DNA of 42,511 nt, from positions 1-42,511 of the forward strand of contig CAJXMG010000024.1 of assembly GCA_913056395.1 (NCBI GenBank), read 5' to 3'. Below the pieces are notes generated by a model. It ran no database searches, had not been told where the DNA came from, and saw only the letters and a program-made list of their open reading frames with translations. The stretch is from an uncultured bacterium. GTDB taxonomy: Bacteria; Planctomycetota; UBA8108; UBA1146. Each line of letters opens with the position of its first letter. The first letter of the stretch is position 1. Shown piece by piece: positions 1-6,233 of this stretch. The position numbers and the translations under genes are program-made.

Positions 1-85
1 TGATTTCATCGAGAAATCGATCCCGGTCACTATCGTCGAAATCGAAGGCAATCGCATCGTTGTCCAAAGTGGAGAGGAGGCCTGA
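1..85 (+). CDS. NfeD family protein, C-terminal fragment (5' end outside window)
   Basis: The first 85 bases read open from the window edge to a TGA at 83-85. The last 27 residues include the string IVEIEGNRIVVQ. This is the terminal strand pattern of the OB-fold domain that ends NfeD proteins, and it resembles the end of the next gene (VVIQSDGNRIVVK). The stop lies one base before the ATG of that next NfeD gene, so the two are almost certainly co-transcribed. Long NfeD proteins often carry an N-terminal ClpP-like serine protease domain, but nothing upstream is visible here, so whether this copy is long or short cannot be told. Confidence 0.6.
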   Translation, partial: DFIEKSIPVTIVEIEGNRIVVQSGEEA

Positions 86-86
86 A

Positions 87-563
87 ATGGAATGGTGGCT
101 TCTTTCCATTCTCTGCCTCACAGGATTGATCCTCATCTTTCTGGAGGTGTTCATCCCCAGTGGCGGAGTCCTGGCCATCGCAGCGCTGCTCTGCATCGCC
201 TATTCGATCTGGGAACTCCACTTGCAGGGAGAAACCACACTCGCCATCGTCTGCGCAGTCCTGACGGCAGCATGGATCGCACTCCTCTTCCGTTTCTGGC
301 TCAATCGGGTCGGGCTCAAGGCTGACCTTGGAAACGCAGATTCAGTCGGAGATGACGTCAGAAACTCCAGAGAAATGGTCGGCGAAAGAGGTCTCGTCAT
401 GTCGGACCTGCGCCCTGCAGGGATCGCCCTGATCGCAGGCAAGCGCCTGGACGTCGTCGCCCTCCAGGGATACATCAACAAAGGAGATTCGGTCGTCGTG
501 ATTCAATCGGACGGAAACCGAATCGTTGTCAAAAAAGCGGAATCGGAAGAGTCTGAATCCTGA
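87..563 (+). CDS. NfeD family membrane protein (short form, OB-fold C-terminus)
   Basis: A 158-residue protein with three closely packed hydrophobic segments (about residues 3-23, 28-42 and 50-70), then a soluble C-terminal domain of about 65 residues. That domain has the NfeD OB-fold signature: GERGLVMSDLRPAGIALI, then the GKRLDVVALQGYINKGD stretch. Short NfeD proteins are membrane partners of flotillin-like scaffolds; the next gene is floA, which fits. The ATG at 87 is preferred to an in-frame start at 60 because GGAGAGGAGG at 71-80 is an excellent ribosome site for it and the upstream NfeD gene ends at 85. The family call is firm; the exact role in membrane microdomains is inferred from family and neighbour. 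Confidence 0.88.
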   Translation: MEWWLLSILCLTGLILIFLEVFIPSGGVLAIAALLCIAYSIWELHLQGETTLAIVCAVLTAAWIALLFRFWLNRVGLKADLGNADSVGDDVRNSREMVGERGLVMSDLRPAGIALIAGKRLDVVALQGYINKGDSVVVIQSDGNRIVVKKAESEESES

Positions 564-603
564 TCGTAGGCTTCACCTCTTCGTTCATGAGAATTGAGGA
601 ATA

Positions 604-1626
604 ATGGGTAACCTTCCAACACCAGTCTTCATCGCCCTGCTCTTTGTGGTGGGAGTCTTGCTGCTGGTTCTTTTCATTGCCTTCATCACCTTTGGCCGGC
701 TCTACATCCAGGCACTCTCATCCGGTGTCAGGATCAGCGTCTTTGCCTTCATCGGCATGTGGCTGCGAAAAGTCAATCCGCGCATCATCGTCGACAGCCT
801 GATCATGGCCAACAAGGCCGGACTCAGTGATGTCCACAGCAACAAACTGGAAGCCCACTTCATGGCCCGGGGCAATGTCCAACGGGTGACCCAGGCACTC
901 GTGGCCGCCAGCAAGGCCCACATCAATCTCAACTTTGACCAGGCTGCAGCCATCGACCTCGCCGGTCGTGACGTGCTCGACGCTGTGCGTACCAGCGTGC
1001 AGCCAAAGGTGATCGATGCTCCTTCACGGGATCAGGCCAGAACCACCGTCGATGCCGTTGCCGGAGACGGTATCCAATTGCGCGCCCGCGCCCGGGTAAC
1101 CGTTCGAACCAATCTGGCTCGACTGGTCGGTGGTGCCACAGAAGAGACGATCATCGCCCGTGTCGGTGAGGGTATCGTGACCACCATCGGTTCCGCCTCC
1201 AATCACAAGGAAGTTCTCGCTAACCCGGACCTGATGTCGAAGACCGTTCTCGACAAGGGCCTGGACTCGGGAACCGCTTTCGAAATCCTTTCCATCGACA
1301 TCGCCGACGTGGACGTCGGTGAAAACATCGGTGCGAAGCTTCAGGCAGAACAGGCAGAAGCAGACAAGCGAGTGGCTCAGGCAATGGCTGAGAAACGGCG
1401 TGCGCTGGCGGTTGCCAAGGAGCAGGAAGAAGTTGCTGCCATCGCGGCCAACAAGGCTGTCCTCGTCCTCGCTGAGGCAGAAGTCCCGAAAGCGATCGCC
1501 GATGCATTCCGCTCCGGTAATCTGGGCGTGATGGATTACTACCGCCTGAAAAACCTTCAGGCAGATACTTCCATGCGTGAATCTCTGGGACACGACGAAG
1601 ACTCTGGCACTGACGAACAAGTTTAA
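604..1626 (+). CDS. floA: Flotillin-like protein FloA
   Basis: A 340-residue protein with one N-terminal hydrophobic hairpin (about residues 8-32), followed by an SPFH/PHB-like region and a long alanine/glutamate-rich stretch (about 235-290) typical of flotillins. Family strings include [33 protein letters not shown] and [12 protein letters not shown], matching the FloA/UPF0365 group. FloA proteins oligomerise in the inner membrane and organise functional microdomains. A GAGGAAT ribosome site precedes the ATG. Two NfeD genes upstream and the small membrane protein downstream form the usual NfeD-FloA neighbourhood. Length is normal for the family (about 330-340) and no key region is missing. 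Confidence 0.93.
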   Translation: MGNLPTPVFIALLFVVGVLLLVLFIAFITFGRLYIQALSSGVRISVFAFIGMWLRKVNPRIIVDSLIMANKAGLSDVHSNKLEAHFMARGNVQRVTQALVAASKAHINLNFDQAAAIDLAGRDVLDAVRTSVQPKVIDAPSRDQARTTVDAVAGDGIQLRARARVTVRTNLARLVGGATEETIIARVGEGIVTTIGSASNHKEVLANPDLMSKTVLDKGLDSGTAFEILSIDIADVDVGENIGAKLQAEQAEADKRVAQAMAEKRRALAVAKEQEEVAAIAANKAVLVLAEAEVPKAIADAFRSGNLGVMDYYRLKNLQADTSMRESLGHDEDSGTDEQV

Positions 1627-1644
1627 GGCTGAGGGACCGAATCG

Positions 1645-2295
1645 ATGGATTCCTGGATCTACATCATCATTTTCGTTGTCGTCCCGATCATCAATCGATT
1701 GATCGAGATGAACAAGGCTCGTGCCGAGAAGGCCGCAGCTGAAACGAAACGCATGATGCGCAAGGAGATGCGAAAAGCGCGCAAGGAGAAGTCCTCCAGG
1801 CAGATCCAGGTCGACACCGATCCGGCCCCACCGGTTGTCGCGGAGGATCAGGGCTGGCAAACCGTGGAAGCCCCCCTCCCCGTCGCACCCGACCCGAGCC
1901 CCGAGGAATCGTTGCCTGAACTCGATGAGGGCGGAATGTGGACACCCGGCGGTTGGGTGGAAATCCCGGATGGGCAGATCGATCCGCGAACCGGACTCCC
2001 CCTCCCTGTTGGTTCAGAGATCACCGGAAGAGAATCGGTACCTGGGCTGGAGATCTTTGCCCTGCCTGAAGTCGAAGAGGATTCAGCCCCTGAGCCAGCG
2101 GAGTCTCCCGGTTCTTTCGATCTGGACTCCAGCAAGGCGACTTCTGCGTACAAAAGGGATGACATCGTAGATGGGATCGTCACGTCTCCCACCTCGAGAA
2201 AACGTCGCCGCCTGTCCAAAGCACAGCTTCGGGACCGGTTGATCTGGCGTGAAATTCTCGGTCCCCCCCTCAGCATGCGGGAAGAGGAGATTTGA
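1645..2295 (+). CDS. Single-pass membrane protein of unknown function linked to floA
   Basis: A 216-residue protein starting 18 bases after floA. It has an N-terminal hydrophobic segment (about residues 4-17). A strongly basic, probably helical stretch follows (about 23-52, rich in K, R, E and A), then a long acidic proline-rich linker. A short basic C-terminal segment ends with WREILGPPLSMREEEI. The ILGPP-type tail looks like a short conserved peptide on a disordered tether, which would suit recruitment of a cytosolic partner to FloA/NfeD membrane sites; that is inference. No enzymatic motif is visible. Position and strand suggest it is the last gene of the NfeD-floA transcription unit. Confidence 0.7.
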   Translation: MDSWIYIIIFVVVPIINRLIEMNKARAEKAAAETKRMMRKEMRKARKEKSSRQIQVDTDPAPPVVAEDQGWQTVEAPLPVAPDPSPEESLPELDEGGMWTPGGWVEIPDGQIDPRTGLPLPVGSEITGRESVPGLEIFALPEVEEDSAPEPAESPGSFDLDSSKATSAYKRDDIVDGIVTSPTSRKRRRLSKAQLRDRLIWREILGPPLSMREEEI

Positions 2296-2321
2296 GGCTG
2301 ACCAAGACTTCTTGAGTTCGG

Positions 2322-2350
2322 ATGACGGCGAGTGGTAAAAGGTCTACGAT
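2322..2350 (+). promoter_or_regulatory. Candidate sigma-70 promoter for tRNA-Leu
   Basis: ATGACG at 2322-2327 (four of six matches to TTGACA) is separated by 17 bases from TACGAT at 2345-2350. Transcription would start about 7-14 bases before the mature tRNA at 2371. The same TACGAT -10 hexamer occurs in the stronger promoter upstream of rplM. The call rests on spacing and position only. Confidence 0.4.
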
Positions 2351-2370
2351 ACCACCGTCAGTGACCAAAA

Positions 2371-2457
2371 GCCGGAGTGGCGGAACTGGCAGACGCGGCG
2401 GATTCAAAATCCGCTGACCTTCGGGTCTTGTGGGTTCGAGTCCCACCTCCGGTACCA
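2371..2457 (+). tRNA. tRNA-Leu, anticodon CAA
   Basis: A class II cloverleaf can be folded by hand. The acceptor GCCGGAG pairs with CTCCGGT with a G-T first pair, and the D-arm region is GCGGAACTGGCAGACGC. The anticodon stem GCGGA/TCCGC (2398-2402 and 2410-2414) encloses the loop TTCAAAA, with CAA at 2405-2407. A long variable arm TGACCTTCGGGTCTT follows, then the T arm GTGGG-TTCGAGT-CCCAC. The CCA end is encoded at 2455-2457. CAA reads the UUG leucine codon. The gene stands alone after the floA unit. The open frame through it (starting MAELADAADSKS) is the familiar artefact of tRNA-Leu genes. Confidence 0.96.
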
Positions 2458-2465
2458 GTTAAAGA

Positions 2466-2535
2466 TTTCGAATCACGATCCTCATTTCGAATCACGATTT
2501 CGAATCACGCCCCCCCCCGAATCACAATCCTCATT
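2466..2535. repeat. Clustered direct repeats with a C9 tract downstream of tRNA-Leu
   Basis: TTTCGAATCACGA occurs at 2466-2478 and 2485-2497 and, with the last base changed, at 2498-2510. A longer unit CGAATCACGATCCTCATT (2469-2486) returns with one change at 2518-2535. Each unit contains the small palindrome-like GATTTCGAATC. Between the third and fourth copies lies an uninterrupted run of nine C (2510-2518). No coding potential is seen here. The stretch from 2458 to 2705 holds only this cluster and unremarkable sequence. Confidence 0.8.
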
Positions 2536-2705
2536 GCAAGCAATGCAGCGATTGATGAGGCAATCCTGGAGTCACAAATAAAAACGGTCTATCCACTGCC
2601 ACTGCCTACCCTGCGATCCAAGAAGTACTTCACCCAACCAGAGCTGATATTCGGCCTTGCCATAACACCAAATAATGAACTCGTTGTGACTTTCACCTGA
2701 AGTCC

Positions 2706-2738
2706 AAAAAAAAAGGGGGCCACCAAAGTGGACCCCTT
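2706..2738 (-). terminator. Intrinsic terminator after rpsI
   Basis: On the minus strand a 9-bp stem with one internal mismatch (plus-strand arms 2715-2723 and 2728-2736, loop CAAA) is followed by nine T residues (plus-strand A run 2706-2714). It lies about 30 bases after the rpsI stop, the expected place to end the rplM-rpsI transcript, and also faces the convergent tRNA-Leu. Confidence 0.9.
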
Positions 2739-2767
2739 CGAATTCTCTGATTTTGACAGTCCGAACC

Positions 2768-3166
2768 TTAGCGTTTGGAGAACTGGAAAGAACGGCGTGC
2801 TTTCTTGCGGCCCGGCTTCTTTCTCTCAACCATTCGCGAGTCACGGGTGAGGAAGGTTCCCTTGCGAAGGGACTGCTCATTCTCCTCATTAAGGCGGGCG
2901 AGAGCCCTGGCAAGTCCCATGACGATGGCACCGACCTGACCGGTCGTTCCACCGCCCTGAACGTTGGCCCAGACATCGAAGTTGCCCTCGGCCTGAACGG
3001 CACGCAACGGCTCGAAGATGCGGTCCTGATCAGGAGACAGACGGAAGTAATCCGTGTGCTCCTTGCCATTGATGTTCATTTTTCCGCTGCCTTCGCGGAT
3101 GCGGACACGGGCGACAGCAGTCTTGCGTCGTCCAACTCCCCAGGTGTAGTCATTGGGCTTGGCCAA
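2768..3166 (-). CDS. rpsI: 30S ribosomal protein S9
   Basis: A 132-residue protein with the S9 hallmarks: the N-terminal GVGRRKTAVARVRI, the central VQGGGTTGQVGAI, and the basic C-terminal tail ERKKPGRKKARRSFQFSKR. The tail reaches the ribosomal P site through its final KR. Length is normal for bacterial S9 (about 130). The start is a TTG at 3164-3166, preceded by AAAGGAG with a five-base spacer, and the next residues (AKPNDYTWGVGRRKT) match a typical S9 beginning. It follows rplM by 42 bases in the standard rplM-rpsI operon and is closed by the terminator at 2706-2738. Confidence 0.97.
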   Translation of the reverse strand: MAKPNDYTWGVGRRKTAVARVRIREGSGKMNINGKEHTDYFRLSPDQDRIFEPLRAVQAEGNFDVWANVQGGGTTGQVGAIVMGLARALARLNEENEQSLRKGTFLTRDSRMVERKKPGRKKARRSFQFSKR

Positions 3167-3208
3167 TTGTTCTCCTTTTGATCACCCGGAGGTGATCTTC
3201 CTCAATCT

Positions 3209-3670
3209 CTACTTGTCTGTAATACGGATCTGCTCGAAGTGAGATGCCTGTGCACCCATGTCATGCTCGGCACCGGGGAAAACCTTCAGCTTGGTCAGCA
3301 TCTTCTTTCCCAGACGACTTTTTGGCAACATGCGACGCACGGCCAAACGCACCACTTCCTCGGGCTTGTTTTCGATCATCCACTCCATGGTGTTTGAACG
3401 AAGTCCACCCATGTATCCGGTATGGTAATGGTAAAGGGTTTTCTCACGCTTGGAGCCGGTGGTTTTCACCAGGCTGGCGTTGGTCACCACCACGTAGTCA
3501 CCCCCATCGACATGGGGTGTGTAGGTGGGCTTGTTCTTGCCCATGAGAATGTTGGCGATTCCCGCTGCCATGCGACCGAGGATCTCCTCGGAGGCATCCA
3601 CGTGATACCAGCCACGGACGACGTCCTCCTTGTTTTGGACGAAGCTCTTTTGAGGGCTGTAGTTCTGCAT
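3209..3670 (-). CDS. rplM: 50S ribosomal protein L13
   Basis: A 153-residue protein with the L13 pattern: WYHVDASEEILGRMAA near the N-terminus, the NKPTYTPHVDGGDYVVVTNA core, HTGYMGG, and LAVRRMLPKSRLGKKML in the second half. L13 is an early-assembly protein of the large subunit. An upstream in-frame GTG at 3677-3679 exists, but it lies inside AAGGTG, which itself serves as a ribosome site six bases before the ATG at 3668-3670; the ATG is therefore chosen. The gene is preceded by a strong promoter (3832-3860) and a leader of roughly 155 bases. Confidence 0.96.
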   Translation of the reverse strand: MQNYSPQKSFVQNKEDVVRGWYHVDASEEILGRMAAGIANILMGKNKPTYTPHVDGGDYVVVTNASLVKTTGSKREKTLYHYHTGYMGGLRSNTMEWMIENKPEEVVRLAVRRMLPKSRLGKKMLTKLKVFPGAEHDMGAQASHFEQIRITDK

Positions 3671-3831
3671 TCTGTTCACCTTGATCTGTCCCCCGTTTCG
3701 GGATCGTCGAAACCAACCGCTTCCACACGATCGGAATCCAATCTAAAAGGTCTCTTGGACATCGACCCGGCACGGGCGTCAGTCGACGGGAGTCCTTCCT
3801 GCACGTCCGGGGGTCCGAAGTGCAAGCCCGG

Positions 3832-3860
3832 ATCGTATTTGTATCGCCGGGAACTGTCAA
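3832..3860 (-). promoter_or_regulatory. Sigma-70 promoter of rplM-rpsI
   Basis: On the minus strand TTGACA (plus 3855-3860) is followed after exactly 17 bases by TACGAT (plus 3832-3837). This is a perfect -35 box and a good -10 box with optimal spacing. Transcription should begin near 3825, leaving about 155 bases of untranslated leader before rplM. The remaining sequence between the stop at 3906 and rplM holds no gene. Confidence 0.85.
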
Positions 3861-3905
3861 CGGACATCCGCTATTCTGAGCCGAATTTCACGGATGAAAG
3901 GGAAA

Positions 3906-6233
3906 TTAACGCTCTTCCGGCTCCCCGGAGGAGGGCTTGTCCGGGCCACCCTGTTGACCAGCGGATCGGTCCCTTCGACGGACCTCATCGAGGGAAGCGA
4001 GCAAATTTCGGGAGAGATCCATGCCCGCCTCCTCCCTGAGAGGCAAGAGGTACTCCAAACGGGCCCTGAGACGCGTCAAATCGCCTCCTCCTGCTGTTTC
4101 GAGCCATGCCGCCACGTCCGCATCGTCGAGCCAGGGCTGCGCAGGAAAATCGACCCCCAGCACCCTCTCCCACGCCCGCAATACCGATTCCTCAGGGGCG
4201 GAAGGGGTTTTCACGTCACCGGCGACGAGAAGAATCTCTCCGGTTCCGGGGGGATACCAGATCTGCACCTCCCCCAGAGCCTCGCGGAAAGAGTGCAGAA
4301 TTGCGGCGAACTCGGGGATATCGATGCGATACAGCTGCAACCACTGAATCACGACGCCACCGGGAGCCCTGCGCTCCGCCAGCAAACGGTGAAAATCAGG
4401 GGTAAACAGGGGAGTCGACCAAGGCAACCACGGTTCGGAAGGCTGGACGACGATGGCGTCCCAGAGCCGATTGTTCTGAACCAGATAGGATCGGGCATCC
4501 TCCAACACCAATTGGGGGGCACCACGCCCCCTGAGAGCTTCATTTTCAACTGGAAATGTTTCGGCCCCCTGCTCAGAAAGAAGCGCTGTCTTGACCGCCG
4601 GTTCTATCTCGAGGACGACCATCTCTCCATCCCAGGTCTTGACTGCGGAAGCCACTGTTGTCCCGCCACCAAGGCCCACAACCAGAAGCCTACCCTGACC
4701 GGGCCCGGCATGAGTCGGAAGAACTCCGAGTAGAACTTCCGTAGGAAGGTCTGCAAGGCTCGGCTGAGTGGGATTGATAGCCACACTGCCTTCTATCCGG
4801 CCTCCCACTCTCAGATAAGCCGTGTTTTGAGCAGGGTCTTTTTCGATCAACACATTGCCGAACTGGCCCGGGAAAATTCCGACGACCTCTCTGGCTTGCC
4901 ATGCCGGCAATGCTTCTCCTCTGGTGATCTCACCCCGATCCCATTGAAAAACACCGGAAGCCATCAGTGCATCGTCCCAGTACTTGCTCGCAGCTGCGAG
5001 AAGCAGGCCCCCACATAGAAATGCGCCGGCGGTCGTACCGTGAGAGCTTTTCCGCAGCAGCGGTACTCCTCCGGCAAAGGTCAGGAAACCACAGGTCACA
5101 AAGAGGCCCAGTGTTCCATACTCCGGAAGAATCCAACTGGCAGCCAACCATAAACCTGCGATACCGCCGACCAGCTGAGCTCCCTGCAGAACTCCTGCTC
5201 CCCGATCCAATCGACCACTTTCTCCATGGTTCAACATCAGGGCTGGAACGATGATGCCCACACAGAAGGAAGGCAAACCAACAACAGCCAGGATCATCAG
5301 GGCTTCACCCCAGCGAACTCCGGAGACCCCTTCGCCACTGAACCACTGGACCATGGCCAAAAAGACAAACGGAGAAACGGAAAGGAGAAGCAGTGAAAAA
5401 CCCTGTGCGATCAACCAGAGTCCCCAGGCAAATCGCTTCACCCGCTGGGCACCCAGTTTAAGGCGCATGGCAGGCATCGCCTGAGCACCGGCCGCACCAC
5501 CCAGTAGGATAGCTGCCGTCGTCAATCCAAAGATGGTCAAGGTCGATCCAAAAACCTCGCCGAGTGCTCGGATCCAGCCCAACTGCAAAGCCATGGTGGT
5601 CAATCCGATCCACACCGTTATGAGAACATCTCCGCGTTGGACTGGGGAATCTTCTTCTACCAACTCAGAGGGCGCCCGACCCTCGGCCTCTTCTTGACGA
5701 CAGCACCAAAGCAGTAAAAGGAGAGCGATGGCCAATGAGCCGACTTCCCCCAACTCGGGCAATAGCAGAAGCGGAGTGATCACAGCCCCCACAGCACTGC
5801 CCAGATCGAGGGCGCTGACACCATGGGAGGTTCTCTGCTGAACCTGTTCTCTGGAAGCGTTGAAGGCGGCGGTGATCGCTGCACCCAACGGAATCGCTCC
5901 GCAAAGGAGGGGTAACGACAACAGTAATCGTAAGGGTGCTGAACTGTAGAGCCGGCTGCCATCGATCAGGATCGGCAAGAGATAGACGGTCCATAAACCT
6001 GCAGGAATCATTCCCAGCAAGGCGATCCGACACCAATGGGAAGAACCGGAGCGACGTTCCTGCTGAACCGTCACCAGAATCAGTCCTGCTGCCAGACCCA
6101 GCAATCCCAGATTCATGGCGAGGGTGACACCATTCAGGGTATTGCCAAAGACTGTCGCCAGCTCTCTCGCCACCAACACCTGAAACATCATCAGGGCAGC
6201 ACCGATCATCGCCAGTCGATGGATCTGGCTCAC
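3906..6233 (-). CDS. Fused membrane / spermidine synthase-like protein
   Basis: A 775-residue protein. The first two thirds are a polytopic membrane region of roughly 12-14 hydrophobic segments, beginning with MSQIHRLAMIGAALMMFQVLVARE-type sequence. A soluble Rossmann methyltransferase-like domain of the spermidine synthase family follows, with the nucleotide-binding glycine loop VVGLGGGTTVASAV, the acidic strand end VVLEIEPAV, and the string PSEPWLPWSTPLFTPDF. Such fusions are widespread and mostly uncharacterised; polyamine synthesis is not proven for them. The start is a GTG at 6231-6233 overlapping the upstream stop by four bases (GTGA). It is the last gene of the coupled run that begins with the HAD phosphatase. 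Confidence 0.8.
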   Translation of the reverse strand: MSQIHRLAMIGAALMMFQVLVARELATVFGNTLNGVTLAMNLGLLGLAAGLILVTVQQERRSGSSHWCRIALLGMIPAGLWTVYLLPILIDGSRLYSSAPLRLLLSLPLLCGAIPLGAAITAAFNASREQVQQRTSHGVSALDLGSAVGAVITPLLLLPELGEVGSLAIALLLLLWCCRQEEAEGRAPSELVEEDSPVQRGDVLITVWIGLTTMALQLGWIRALGEVFGSTLTIFGLTTAAILLGGAAGAQAMPAMRLKLGAQRVKRFAWGLWLIAQGFSLLLLSVSPFVFLAMVQWFSGEGVSGVRWGEALMILAVVGLPSFCVGIIVPALMLNHGESGRLDRGAGVLQGAQLVGGIAGLWLAASWILPEYGTLGLFVTCGFLTFAGGVPLLRKSSHGTTAGAFLCGGLLLAAASKYWDDALMASGVFQWDRGEITRGEALPAWQAREVVGIFPGQFGNVLIEKDPAQNTAYLRVGGRIEGSVAINPTQPSLADLPTEVLLGVLPTHAGPGQGRLLVVGLGGGTTVASAVKTWDGEMVVLEIEPAVKTALLSEQGAETFPVENEALRGRGAPQLVLEDARSYLVQNNRLWDAIVVQPSEPWLPWSTPLFTPDFHRLLAERRAPGGVVIQWLQLYRIDIPEFAAILHSFREALGEVQIWYPPGTGEILLVAGDVKTPSAPEESVLRAWERVLGVDFPAQPWLDDADVAAWLETAGGGDLTRLRARLEYLLPLREEAGMDLSRNLLASLDEVRRRDRSAGQQGGPDKPSSGEPEER

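Noticed and set aside
1024-1860. 278-codon minus-strand frame opposite floA
   Set aside because: FloA on the plus strand is certain by family sequence; the antisense frame crosses the floA/next-gene boundary without any domain.
2377-2700. Open frame beginning MAELADAADSKSADL on the plus strand
   Set aside because: It begins inside tRNA-Leu; this peptide is the well-known false translation of tRNA-Leu genes, and the rest runs through the repeat cluster.
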